Shown: positions 27,644-39,863 of the stretch, in pieces
Layout: each line of letters opens with the position of its first letter
How positions within the stretch are numbered: position 1 is the first letter of the stretch
DNA from: Strigops habroptila
Taxonomy: Eukaryota > Chordata > Aves > Psittaciformes > Psittacidae
Direction of reading: 5' to 3'
NCBI RefSeq assembly: GCF_004027225.2
Contig: NC_044283.2
Location: 29,906,707 to 29,970,706 of the forward strand
Length of the DNA stretch: 64,000 nucleotides
Program-made: the position numbers and the translations under genes
The notes under the pieces: model-generated
What the model saw: the letters and a program-made list of their open reading frames with translations, nothing else
What the model was told of the DNA's origin: nothing
Databases searched by the model: none

Positions 27644-28753
27644 GTATTTGATTCCTGGCTATAGATTTCTCCTAGTGAGATTTGCTTCTTTCCCCACACA
27701 AGCTGTTCTGTTAGACAATTTCCTGGTATAAAAGGCTGCATCTGTGACCTGCTGCTTTGTTGCGGAATATACTGCATGTCTTTCAATGGAAAAAGAAGTC
27801 TTCCAGAAATCTTTCTAACATAAAGAAGAGCATATCTTTTCCCTTACAGTTGTGATAAGGACTGAAAAGTGTTATTTGTGGTTTGGTGTGATTTTCCTGA
27901 TGTAGGTGGACCAAAATTTACCTACTTGAAGTGTTGCAGTTACATTCACTAAAGCTGCTCAAGTGCTAGAATAGGGTGAATGGCACCCATAGGTGCTTCT
28001 CATCCAGTGGCAGAAACCATCAGGAGGATGAGTGAGGAAGTTCGGAACCACTGCAGTCTGCCAGCTATAGCACTGACTATCCAGGGAGGGGGAAGTAAAA
28101 TTTGGAACTAAAACAGAAGCAGTTATTTGAGAACCATTAGGATGATTACAGTCCTACACAAATCCTGTTGAGATTTCCTTATTATTTATTTATTCAGAAA
28201 AAATCTAGTATAATGAACTTCTGCAATCCAGGCAGATCTTCAATTTAACACCCTGTACCTTTACCTCTTTCAGTGTTTCTATTCTTTTACCTGTACCTTC
28301 TGCGGTCTTAGTAGTAGAGCATCCAAGAAATTTAAAGAAATTCTATCTAAACACTGCTGTACTCCAAAGCTTTGAGTTGAGAAATCCACCAAATGCTAAT
28401 CCTTCAGAAGTGTTAATTTATATAGGTGCAGTATCTGCAAAGATTAAGATATCTACAAATCAGGGTGGTAATGGTCAAAAGTAAAAATTGGCTTATGGGA
28501 CATTTGCTACTAGCTAACAAAAATACTCTGTTCTGAGTGAAGTTTGAAATTCAAGAAGTGGGAGAAAGAAGAAATGGGAAAGTAAAAGAAAAATGTGTTT
28601 ATGTTTTTTTTCTTACCACATCTCTTTCTTTCCAAATTTACTTGGCTGCTTCTTCCTGTGGTGTTATTAACCACCTGTCTTCACACCGACAGCACTAAGT
28701 GTTGACCTCTAATCATCAAAGTATTGTACTCTGGCTGAGGTTTTCTCTTTTAA

Positions 28754-28771
28754 TTTTTTTTTTTTTTTTTT
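28754..28771 (+). repeat. Poly-T tract (T18)
   Basis: Eighteen consecutive T after TTTTAA. No flanking element recognised. Confidence 0.85.
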
Positions 28772-29093
28772 AGTTATCTATTATAGAGGCTTGCAACACA
28801 TACTTCAAAACTGCATGGAAAACTCCAAAAATATATAGCTTTGGAAACTCATAGTATCTCCCTGTGACTGATCAGCTATCCTCAGGTCCCTGTCTTCAGG
28901 CAGGATAGAAGTTGGTCTGTAGTAGATATACCAGTTACTAAGAAAATAACTCCATTTTTTGAAGTGGAAATGGAGGGGGAGGGGGCTATATTACATAATC
29001 TTCCTTTAGATTTTGGGGTTAGAGAACCTTTTATTTGACTTGCTTAAACACTGCATAGCATACCTATTCCAACCCAGTGGTCGTAAGCTCCAG

Positions 29094-29113
29094 CACACAC
29101 ACACACACACACA
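29094..29113. repeat. (CA)10 microsatellite
   Basis: Ten perfect CA units. A typical vertebrate dinucleotide repeat and a potential length marker. Confidence 0.95.
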
Positions 29114-31069
29114 TATGTAAGATATGATGTAGTTAACATCAGTGAGTCTAGGCAGACCCTAGTCCTAAGAAAATAAACTTGCTGAAGATGAACCACAAAT
29201 CAAATGAACATTTTGTAAGGACAAGCAGATCAATTTTGAGACAGAAAAGCAGGTGCTTACTGACAGATTTGTGACTTTTTTTTAAAAACCAACAAATTGA
29301 AGGTATATTGTTTAGTGTTATATAGATATAAGTTCTCAGCATGATAGGAAAAAAAAATGCTGACAACTGCAATTGACTTCTTTGAGAGTTCTGAGAAAAG
29401 TAATTGATGCAAGTTCCAATTTCAGGTAACATGGTAAGTGCAAGCATACTGGTATGTGTCAAAATTTTAAGCAGTACATTTACCATTTGTTTGCATAACA
29501 CCTATATAAGACTTAAATTTATCTCAGTGAGACACCCAGCTGTTCTGATTGTTATGATGGCTGCAAATCTAAACTATTTCTACTGATGTTGCCTACTTTA
29601 CAATGTAAAGAAGCATTGTTTCTTTAATGTACCCATTCTCCTCCAGTTCTGAGGATGACTAATTTTTTTATTTGACTTAGTGTGCTCTGCATTCCCTAAT
29701 GATATTACAAAACTTCTTTTTTTTTTTAATTTTCTCATAATAATTTTTGCTAAGTTTCATCTCTGAAACATAGTAATAAAGATATTCAAAACAGAAGTTG
29801 GGTCAATGATTAAACTTTGAGATCAAGAAGTCAGTTTTCTTTAGCCTTGTACATCCATCTAGAGGAATGAAAAACAATATATAGACCAATTACTCAGTGT
29901 CCTTTAAAAGATCACAATATCCAGCTCTTCTTTTCACAAGAAAAAAGTCAGTACCCAATTATTCTTTTTAAAAAATAAGGTGGTTTTTTTCTTCAGGTTA
30001 ACCTACCTTATGACTGTCTGGATTAATTCTCCATTTTCACTGCAGCAAACCAGTGCAGTTTGAGGAACATAGTGTTATCTTGTAACACAGATTACTATAT
30101 TTACAGTTTCATCAGTCTTCAATAAGGCATTAGCTGTAATTCTGAATCATCACAATTTGATTGTATGGAAATCAATACCAATGCCACCACGTCTACGAGG
30201 ACAAATAATATGAGGCAAATTTTCCATTATTCATGAAGTCTAGTTATTGCTGTCACTCTTAAACAGTTGTTTAGCTATTTAGATTGTTGGCAGAGAGATG
30301 AGTTAGTTACGAACATCTTTAATTACATTTTCTGTCACTTGACAAAACTGTTATCAAGGGAAATTACTTTCAAAAGCAATAAAAGAAAGGAGGAATCAGC
30401 TATGTCAGAGGTCTCCCATACAACAAGATTAAGTGAAAGGACTTATCAGTTGCTTTCTGATACAATACCATTTATTAAAAGAAGTGCATGCTTTAAGTAT
30501 ACCTCCTGGGTTTTTTCCATCAGTGTTAAGGTATTCATTTTATCCTATCGCCCCCTAGCTATGGGATATAGGAATACTTTTTCATGGAAATCATCTCTAT
30601 TTTTTAATCCATTATGGCTCTGAAATATGGAGAATACCACCGTGAAGGAACAATATTTTAAATTCAGTTTCAAAAACATTAGCTAAATACAAAGTGATGA
30701 GGCTTCTTGCTCAGACTTCATGAAAGTAAAATCACCATTGTTTCTTAGCAACAGCTTCATGACCAGCAGAGAAGAAATGCAGACTCTGTTTAGTAAACCG
30801 TTTCCTCCCTGTTTAGAACAAAAAAGTAATTTATCCATCAGTAATGAAGTAACTTTGCTGGGATCCTAAAGTATCTACAGCTGACAGTTGAATAAACTCA
30901 TTTCACATCTACAAAAGAACAAAATATTGGGGAAAACTGAAACTTGTACATGATCTCCTGGCTGGGCCACACTTGTCTGCATCTGTCTCAAGCCAGAAGT
31001 AGTTCAACTTTTTTTTTAAAGTTTTGTTTTTGTTTACTGTGGGCAGCACTGTTTGCTAACCATTTCTAA
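29114..31069. other. AT-rich unique sequence
   Basis: No gene or named element recognised. The longest open frames are about 118 codons with no family resemblance. Confidence 0.55.
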
Positions 31070-31100
31070 GGGGGGTGGGGAAGGAGGGAGTGGGCTGGGA
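31070..31100 (+). other. Predicted G-quadruplex motif
   Basis: At least four G-runs of three or more with short loops: GGGGGG-T-GGGG-AAGGA-GGG-AGT-GGG-CT-GGG. This satisfies the usual G3+N1-7 rule on the plus strand and is unusual in such AT-rich sequence. Function is unknown. Confidence 0.7.
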
Positions 31101-31152
31101 GAAAAAGAGAGAGAGAAGATTCAGAAACAAAATCTTGGATTGCTGGAAAATT

Positions 31153-31212
31153 AAAAAAAAAAAATAATCTTTTCTGAACATGTGACCTTCTAATTTTTTT
31201 TTTTTTTTTTTT
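31153..31212. repeat. A12 and T19 runs in inverted arrangement
   Basis: A run of 12 A (31153-31164) is followed 29 bp later by 19 T (31194-31212). The pair could fold back as an A-T stem. It may represent two opposed tails or simple slippage. Confidence 0.7.
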
Positions 31213-32634
31213 AATTTGGAGTAATTTCTTAGGCCCAGGAAGTAATTTATGCATTTTCTACAAGTTCACACTAGTACATTTTGTGGGAAAACAGATTAAG
31301 AAAGCTGTTCAAAAGCACAGATTCCAGATGCAGAGTTGGTGGATAATAACAGCAAGTTGCATGTCTTAATAATGTGGCAGTATGTAATGTGCTGGCACGG
31401 TGTAATCAGTGGAGTCCAGAATTCAATACTGGTCAATTTTCCTCAGCAGCAACTAGGCATGTGCTTTAGAGATATCTCAGCCACAAGTGCGCCAACCTCC
31501 ATTATCTGCTATTGACAGTAGTGGGAGCCACCTAGATCCTGGTTTGTAGACACAGCCGATCAGGTGCTTTAATTAGGAGTCAAATCCCACCCCTACCGAC
31601 AATATGTGAGGCAGCTTATTCTGCGCTTTGCAAACTAAGGGGAGGAAGAGAATATGTAGGCAGAGAGAAATGAGTCCTCAGGCTGTCTTCACTCCTGAGC
31701 TGAGAAGCCATGCAAGTAACACCACCCCAACTCTACAAAAGTGAGTGCAGGAAGAGGGCAGGAGGCTAGAGGATGACATAAGCAGGGAAGGAACATGAGC
31801 CTGGGCAGCACAGGACAGCAACTGAAAGCCAAACATAAGGCCCCTGGTGACCATACTGACACCCAGTAAGTTCAATATTAAACTGTGCTTAAACAATACA
31901 TTATCACGGTATCATTTCCTGCCCTTTGGTAATGGGAACACACCAGGGTTTATATTGGTCTAATATATTTTTATCACATTTTGCCTTTGGCACCTTGCGT
32001 AGCTTCCTCAATATGATATAGAACAAGATTTCATGTTCATCTATATCATCTTATCAGCACTCTTTACACTGACAAAGTAGATACAGGCTTGCTTTTATCT
32101 GAGTTGTTTTCTACTGATGACTGTAAACTTAACCAGGATTTTCCTAATCTCAGTTTGAGTAATCTCCAGATGGAAACATCCACCTGCAGTGCTACAACTA
32201 TATCATTAAATTCTTACTTCATAACATCAAAATTGTCTTTAAAATCTTATTTTAACAACAAAATCTTTCTAACTTGATTCCATATAAAACCACCAAGCTC
32301 TTTTTTCATAAGATATAATTTTAATATGCAAATAACATTTTTTGCCTTTCCTTTATTTCTTACATAGCAATAAAATTTTAAAAATGTGTTTCCCTGCCTG
32401 AAATAACTGGTACTTGGTCCTTTTAAGGCTACTTATAGAGCAAGTAGTGGTAATTGTATTTCTAAGACTATGTAACTGCATATTAAACTACACAGCAAAT
32501 TAATTAAAAAAAATAGGCATGTGCAGTGTGGCTACGGTAATACAGGGAGTAAAAACTGGCTAAATATAAAAAAAAAATTATTTGCGAGGCAAAATTCCAA
32601 ACGGTGTTGCAAGCTAGTGGAATGAAATTTGGAA
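31213..32634. other. Unique sequence, partly GC-neutral
   Basis: No gene or named element recognised. A moderately GC-richer zone at 31380-31880 looks unlike its flanks and could be an old repeat, but I could match it to no family by eye. Confidence 0.5.
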
Positions 32635-32662
32635 GGGGGGGGGGGTGGGGAGAAGGAAGGGG
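32635..32662 (+). repeat. G-run (G11) and G-rich tract, G4-capable
   Basis: Eleven consecutive G, a T, GGGG, then AGAAGGAAGGGG. The run can supply several G-tracts, so quadruplex formation is plausible. Long G homopolymers are also prone to sequencing-length error. Confidence 0.8.
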
Positions 32663-32879
32663 AAATAAAAGTCCATTTAGTGCTGAACTTAGTTGAATAA
32701 GTTATACTTGGTTTTAATTTAGAACTCTTAAATCTATTTTGTATTCTCTTTGGGAGGATGATTATGACCTCAGGAGCATTTAAACAGTGTTGGCAAACAA
32801 GGATTTTTAGGTTACAGTCATCTTCTGGACCATTTGGAGGGTACAGTTTTAGCCAAGTTTCTTTCAAATCTAGGATTTA

Positions 32880-33400
32880 CATTAATTTTCTTCAGCAGTA
32901 ATAGAGGAGCTCTATGCAAATGAGGTATCAATTACCTGCCTTGTGGCTGCTGATGTAAAATTAAGCAAATTAAGGAAACTTACAGATATGCACCAGACAT
33001 GCTCTCCCTTTCCTATCACATACTCAATGATAAAATACAATATAATCTCTTAAACTAGGCTTGGAAAAGATCCTGCCAGAAATATAGTAACAATTGTGTG
33101 CTGTCTGGGAGATAGGCTAGGTAAATTGGCCTTCCATGACATCAAGCTTATATATAATGATAAATTAATGTTGGCAGTGCTCTTGGCTGCCTGCACTCAG
33201 ATTTAGAAGTCATTTAATTGGATGAATTTCAAGAAATACTGGAAACTTCTGCCATTGACCAAATTGCATCTTCCCAGAACTAGAAAGACACAGACCATTC
33301 CTGCAGGGAAGTGTTGAAAGGTTTGACAGCCAATTGCTGACCTATGCTAGAATGAATACATGTTTCTAACTGAAAGCCGAAACAGCTCAATAACTATATA
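32880..33400. promoter_or_regulatory. Candidate conserved non-coding element
   Basis: A low-repeat, balanced-composition block with clustered developmental-type motifs: a perfect octamer ATGCAAAT at 32914-32921 (POU factors), ATCAATTACC right after it, and TTTGACAGCCAATTG near 33322 (homeodomain and CCAAT-like). It has no open frame of note. Its character resembles vertebrate enhancers in gene deserts, but that is inference without an alignment. Confidence 0.25.
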
Positions 33401-35404
33401 AGATCTGTTTTCCTTTTTAAGTACATGTGCCTAATTAAAGAAGTGTTTCCCTTATGGTTTATACTAGCATGAATAGCACCCTAGAAATGTTTCTCTCCCA
33501 AAAGAATGCTAAATTTAACCATGACAATGGTTTTCTGTTCTGAGTTACCTACTTTGTAGCCTTTCAGTTCATGTCAGTCATACTTCTCCAGTAACAAAAA
33601 ATGATACTATGGAGTGATAGATGCTTATATGCACTGGCTTTTATACTATCTATCTTCCACTATACTGGCTCGAGACAATTTTTTATAAAATGAGTAATGA
33701 ATTTGAGTGTTTTTTAAAATCATCTGCTGAACAAATTAATCTCATCTGAGTCAGATGAACTTTGTCACATACACTATTAATAGTAACACTAGAGGTAGAG
33801 ATATAACTTTCTTTGTCTTAGTTTCTCAGCTGACAACATATTAGTCCAATATTCTTATTGATTATCCTTAACACTTTATTTCTCCTTTTAGTTCAATTTT
33901 TTGTTGTCACACTCTGTTTGTCCATTCACACTGATGAATGGCGAGGGAGATAGATAAAATAAGATGAAATGCAAGCAGTCAGAACAACTTAGTTAATACA
34001 CTGCTTCAAACACTTCACCTGGCAGATTCTGTTGGCTATTGTCCATATACAGAAAGTCAATGTGTTACAGTAATTTCCACACCATGATTGTTCTTACTTG
34101 AATAAAACAAAGCAGAACAATATAAAGCAGCAGTAAAGAAAGAACATGTTCAGCAGGTGCTTACACCTCTATTGTCATGAAATTAAACCGTTATCTTATT
34201 TTTTTATTTCCTTAATAAAAACAGATCAAACTTCTGTAGATTAAGTCAAACCACTGAAACTGTTTATGGACCATATAGTTGACATATTAGTAAAGACAAG
34301 AAGAGATTGCTGTAACGCTTCAAGGTCGCATCATGTAACACTTGTTTACAATACAGTTTTACCAAGAATGATCAATTATTCTTTTATGCCTCTTCCTTCT
34401 TCACCACATATCCCCAAATAATTCTGAATTTCATTTGATTTGCTCATGTCAATCAGTTCTAATGTTGATCAGAGCTCTACTTCACTCTAATTCTAGACAA
34501 GGAAAATTTTAAAGGACAGTTCCTTTCCCTAAGCATTTCCACAACTATTTAGATACACATTACCTGAACAGCACGGAATATCAACTTATACATCTGAAAA
34601 AAAAGAGTGTATTTACCCATATTTGGCACAGAATTACACCACATGCAATTTTTTCAAAATCAACAATATGGAATAGGGAATAAACCTGAGCAGGTTGGCA
34701 TGCTGTGTGTATTTCACAGACAGCATAAAATTGAGATCATCTCAAGCTACCTACTCTGCATCAACGGCAACAAACTTTACTATTTTCCATTTACACACAT
34801 TTTTCTTGTGGTTGTTTATCTCCCACTGGAGTCCCATCTTCCTGCCATCTATTATCACCCTAACTCCCTAATGTGGCTCTTATTTTTTGTAGATATTTTC
34901 TGTAAAATGAGAGCATGCAAACCAGCCAGATCAGCACGCCCTATTTTCCCTCACCCACCATAAACATCAGTACTTAAGAACAGTCTTTCTTTTCTTATTA
35001 CAGGAATATTTGTTCTATGGACTTCTTGGGTTCAGAATAATTTTAGAGTTCAGGCCATGTAGGCTGGAGAATTTAGGTCACTTGATGACCTTATTCGTAA
35101 TGACAGATGCATGAGTTTCAGTAAAGGTTTTTCTGACTTTCCTTGCTAGCTAACATGCACCTTCAAAAGGTTAGACCTCAACGGGAAGTAGAAATCCAGT
35201 ATGCATTAATAATCACATACAAAAAGGCTCTGGTGTGTACTATGTATATATGCATATGTATTTTCAAGCTGCATAGGTATGACCAAACTTGAGGAAGTAT
35301 CATTAAGTCTTATGTGTGCACAAGAAGGCATCTAAGACAAGCTCTAAGTGTAGGAACACATGTATTTTCGAGTAGAGTGCCAGAGAGGAATAAAACAACT
35401 TCTT
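33401..35404. other. AT-rich unique sequence
   Basis: No gene or named repeat recognised. A 118-codon plus-strand open frame at 34607-34963 shows no known domain and is most likely chance. Confidence 0.55.
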
Positions 35405-35489
35405 AAAAAAAAAAAACCAAACAAACAAAACAACAACCAACCAAGCCCCAAAAACCAATCAAAAAAACCCCCCAAAACCAACAACAAAC
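35405..35489 (+). repeat. A/C-rich low-complexity tract
   Basis: A12 followed by about 70 bp of AAAC, CAAC and CCAA units with only single interruptions by G or T. It has the same type of composition as 22940-23116 and 57716-57779. Confidence 0.9.
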
Positions 35490-37448
35490 TCTGTTCAGAG
35501 TTTCTAACAAGTCATACTGACTCCATGCGAGAAGTTATTTTTCAGAGGCATATAACTCGAATATAAGGGAATACATACCTGAACAAGAGCAGGGCCACCT
35601 TAAACCAGTTTTGACTCTCCATTGCAATCCCATGAGATGCTACAATGTCAGAGAAAGGCTAGTTCTCTATCAGACAAAGAACTGATGCTTGGATAGGAAT
35701 TGAAATGGAGGAGACTAGAAAGCGTTAATGCACTTCAGCTATTTTCTAGTAGAAGCCTCTACAGTCATAATGCAGCACTCACGATTTCTGCTTTAAGAAT
35801 TTCACTAGGAAAAGAAGATTAATCCTTTGCTCATGAATTCTATAATTTTCCCTACTGTTAAGTGATATTTTCCCTTCAGTATAATTCTACAGGTGCGTGT
35901 GAAATGACTTGTGATGCCTTCTGTTCCTGTCTCTCTCTACTGTCACAGAGAAAAGAAGTTTGGCTTGCTTCTTCCTTCTTTTGGCAAAAGAACTTACTAA
36001 AGTTTGCTTATCTTTATTTTTTTTTTCACTCTTAAATCTGATTAAAGGAGTGCAGCTTTGCCTGAATAAAATAAATAAAATAACTGCAGCCAAGAATTTC
36101 TTTTCACTGAGTTTCTAAGAACCTTATTGACTTCCATAGATTATAGCCTTCATAATAAGTTTACTCAGCTACCTCATTTGGTAAAATTTTTTTTGAAGCA
36201 AAATTTAGTAACCAAGAAGGAGCTTCCATGGTTTTGGGCCTACCAAATATTACATGCTCCCTTCATTTCTATGAGCTGTGGCAGACATACAAAAATATAA
36301 AACTGCTAAAGGAAAGTATGTGATATCACATTTGGTTCAAATAAAATTTACCATCTGACAACAGTCTGCTGTAAAAGTACTCCTGCTTTAAATAGTGCCA
36401 AGGCCAAATAAGAATATCCTTACTATCCTATCCAGAGAGACAAAAAGCTGTCACATACTGGGAACTTGTGTATTTATATAGAAACACCTCAAAAAATAGG
36501 GCACACAGGCAATTTATTGCTGTCTAAAATTGTGAGCCTTAGTCCAGACCTAGTTATTTCAATGGAGCCAGCTGGAAATTGACAGAGGACAGGATGGTTT
36601 AACTGGGAACCTGATCCTCTTGGCAGACCACATTCACTTGTTTCAAAGGCCAAGGACTTCTGCTTATTTGTTTCATGTTTGCATTTGCAATCAATCTGAG
36701 CACTGGTTTATCAGGCAGCACTACCCACCACAGTTTGACAGCTGAACAGCTGAGGAGGAGGAAAAGCTGGAGAAAGGCCAAGGGACTGTGCGGTGACAGA
36801 GCATAGCTGGCTCTACATAGGTAGACTAATGAGTCTATAGAAATAGGTATGGACGATTCCTATTACAGATACCACCTCAGGTTAAAGGTGGGGGCAAGGA
36901 AACCTCAGTCAGCATTTTATAGGCATTTCCTACTGAATCCTTATCCAAGGAAAAAAAAACACACTGCAGTTCTGACCTTTAAAAAAAGTTGCAACATAAT
37001 ATTCTCTTGATATCTGGATAATATTACTTGAGGATATAACCTTTTTCCTTTACTTCTGCTAAGGTGATTAATGCCACCAGTTTCATAATCTTACTGGAAG
37101 ATAGACACTAAGATCATCTTTGCCACATGGAAAGTTATGTGGAGGGTAGAACAGCATGGGGAAAGTTGCGTTCTTCCCCAACCACTCATTTGTCCCTCCT
37201 TAACAACTGAGATATCACAGCAAGTGAAATACAACATGTTTCAGTCATATGTGGTCAGCACAGCTGACATGTCAAATGTCATCTATGCTAAACACCTATA
37301 TATGGCCTAGCTTTTGTACTCCAATAAATAAATCTGCAAACTGCCTCAGAGGAATCTATAGAATTAGCTACACCATTAAGTAGTGTTAGAATTGAGTTAG
37401 CGCTCAAATTTATAACAAGTTATGCTGAGGACATTCCCTTTCCCTTAA

Positions 37449-37509
37449 AATACTGTTATATATACAAGTATCGTATATATATACTGTATATATATACAAT
37501 ACTGTTATA
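37449..37509. repeat. Twin TA palindromes within a 12-bp direct repeat
   Basis: Two copies of the self-complementary 12-mer GTATATATATAC (37473-37484 and 37486-37497) are separated by a single T. The whole is bracketed by direct copies of AATACTGTTATA (37449-37460 and 37498-37509). The palindromes can extrude as small cruciforms. Such TA-rich palindromes are known instability sites in vertebrate genomes. Confidence 0.85.
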
Positions 37510-38722
37510 AATACATGTTTATGTATATGAGACATAAAACGATTGCCATGTTCTGAGCACCAGAAAATCTATTTCCAGGGATGAAATACTGATGAAAATA
37601 GAAAATAGATTAAATTAGCTTTGAAATATTTTGGGAATACATCCTTATTTTATATGAAAAATTGCTGACTGTATTCCTTCTAGATGGTAAAAAGGAAGAA
37701 AAAAATCCCACAGAGATATGAATGAGATATTACCAACTGTAACAGAATATAAAACATGCAGTAAATAAGAGCAATTCTATTGCTAAGGAGTCTTTTAACT
37801 GCCTATTTGTGCAAGCACGGATAAAGACATGCTATTTCCCTTGGCAATGTTAAAGACAGAGCAATCTTAAGCTTCGTAGAAAAGTTTAAATTCTTTTAAG
37901 TCCCTCTTGATATTCTTCCATGGAGTTTATAAACTGACTGCATTAATCAATCTCAGGTGTAGTGATGAAAGGCAAAACCTGAAAATAATAACATACCTTG
38001 TTTTCATTCTGCTGTTTTACCTATGAGAACATTCAAATACACGAATGGAAGAGAAATATTGAAGAATCTTTGACCAAAACTCAGATTTTCCTGCTTCAGT
38101 TTATAATCGCTGGAGAATTGCTGAATTGAAGGGCACTTTAGGACATTAGAGAACATATGGTCTCCCTTCTCAGGCGAATTTCCCACTCCACCCCCCTTTT
38201 CCCCTAAGTAAAAAGTTTATAAACAAAATTCCATTTAAATTAAATTTAACCATAAATATAATTTGTTCAGGTGTAATGTAAGTCAAATGTTAATTTTGGT
38301 TGGATTTCATTCCAATCTATTAAAATTAACCCTTAGAGTTAAGAGCAATACCTCTTCTTACAAAAGATTTTCCACAATATTTGTTGTCAAAAATAAGAAT
38401 TTCCATATTTGCTCTTTTTGCACTGAAGGTCGGTATCAGCAACATTTTACAGTTTCAAAGAAGTAGAGAGCTTGGAGGCAACTGAATAGAATTTAAAAAA
38501 AAAAAAGATACTCACAGGTAGTACCCATGTTTGTGCTTTACTTACAAGGTAGTACCTATAAAACTAAGAAGTAACGTACATGTAAAATAAGTAGCATCAC
38601 AGCATAATTTAGTCTTGGCAGTAGAAGCAGAGAGAAACAACGATGTAAAAGCACCCCAGCTGTTGTAAGCAATCAGTAACAGACTGCTCCAGTTGCTGTT
38701 AGAGCCATCGGAGCTTCTATTC

Positions 38723-38736
38723 TTTTTTTTTTTTTT
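38723..38736 (+). repeat. Poly-T tract (T14)
   Basis: Fourteen consecutive T in unique sequence, about 250 bp upstream of the LTR-like element. Confidence 0.85.
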
Positions 38737-38982
38737 CTCCACAGTATAGCCACCTTTTTATGGCTATCTAAAAAATGCTGAAAAGATAGCTGCAAGTGAC
38801 TCCATGACAAAATTTATTTAAATTAGATACAAAGGACTTGAGCATCAATTTCAATCCGTCTAGCAAAACAGATGTAATGAAGATGTGACTACTATCATAT
38901 TCTTAACGAAAAATTATTTCAAAATATAAGTTCAAGATACATAAACTTATTCTTCAATGTAAGAAACTAATGAAGATTATAC

Positions 38983-39863
38983 TGCACTGGTCCTGGCTGG
39001 ATACCAGGTGCCCACCAAAGCTGCTACACCACTCCCCTCCTCAGCTGGACAGGGGACAGAAAACATAACTAAAAGCTCATGGGTCAAGATAAAAGACAGG
39101 GAGAGATCACTCACCAGCCACAGGAAAAACAGACCCAACTTGGGGAAATCAGTCTAATTTATTACAAATTAAATCAGATTAGGATAATGAGAAATAAACC
39201 CAAACCTTAAAAACATCTTCTCCCTTCTTTTCCCTCTTCCTGGGTTAAACTTTACTCCCAACTTTCTCTACCTGCTTCCCACTAGTGGCTTGGGGTGACA
39301 GGAAATGGGGATTGTGGTCAGTTCATCACACGTTGTCTCTGCTGCTCCTTCCTCCTCAGGGGAGGACTCCTCACATCCTCCCATGCGCCAGCCTGGGGTT
39401 TCTACCATGAGACAGTCCTCCATGAACTTCTCCAACATGAGTCCTTACCATGGGTGGCAGTTCTTCACAAACTGCTCCAGCGTGAGTCTCTTCCACAGGG
39501 TGCAGACCTCTAGGAACAGACTGCTTCAGCCTGGATCCCCCGTGGAGTCATCAGTCCTGCCAGTAAACCTGCCCCAGCATGGGCTACTCTAGGGGCTGCA
39601 GGGGGACAGCCTGCCTCACCATGGTCTGCACCACAGGCTGCAGGGGAATCTCTGCTCCAGAATCTGTAACACCTCCTCCTCACCTTCTTCATTGACCTTG
39701 GTGTCTGCAGAGCTGTTTCTGCCACACATTCTCTCCCTTTGTTCAGGTGAACTTGCCATGTCACCACCACCGCCCTGGCATTGGCTCTACTGGACATAGG
39801 GGAAGCTTCTAGCAGCTTCTCACAGAAGCCACTCTGCTATCAAAACCTTGCCACACAAACGCA
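38983..39863 (-). mobile_element. LTR-like avian interspersed element
   Basis: About 880 bp of GC-richer sequence that I recognise as a repeat common in bird genomes. On the minus strand it opens with a GTTTGTGTGGCAAGGTTTTG-type block and GGCTTCTGTGAGAAGCTGCT, and closes with GCTTTGGTGGGCACCTGGTA and a CAGCCAGGACCAGTGCA-type end. Length, lack of coding capacity and TG...CA-like limits suggest a solo LTR of an endogenous retrovirus. Family assignment is from memory and uncertain. The hexamer AAGATT occurs on both flanks (38973-38978 and 39869-39874) and could be a target-site duplication, though it does not abut the TG/CA ends. It is diverged, with no intact gag or pol nearby. Confidence 0.6.
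39419..39601. repeat. Degenerate ~45-bp internal repeats of the LTR-like element
   Basis: Four successive units with a similar order of words can be lined up at 39419-39461, 39462-39505, 39506-39552 and 39553-39601. Each has a CTGCTCCAGC-like core followed by a GTG-GTCC/CTC and CCA-GGG block. They explain the overlapping open frames here, which are not genes. Confidence 0.6.

Larger units (their letters stand above)
23641..29093. other. AT-rich unique sequence with minor simple repeats
   Basis: No gene recognised. It includes TA-rich sequence at 24514-24543, a purine-only-like GGAAAA stretch at 24971-25020, a 20 bp tandem duplication at 26739-26775, A14 at 27630-27643 and T18 at 28754-28771. 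Confidence 0.55.
35490..38982. other. AT-rich unique sequence
   Basis: No gene recognised. It contains the TA palindromes at 37449-37509 and T14 at 38723-38736. Two near-identical GGTAGTACC words occur at about 38517 and 38549. Confidence 0.55.

Noticed and set aside
30267..30623. 118-codon plus-strand frame as possible small gene
   Set aside because: No domain, no promoter or Kozak support, and a length expected by chance among many frames in 64 kb.
39295..39797. Several overlapping frames of 70-95 codons on both strands in GC-richer DNA, considered as an exon
   Set aside because: They fall inside the LTR-like repeat and follow its degenerate internal repeats; no splice-site-bounded conserved frame is seen.
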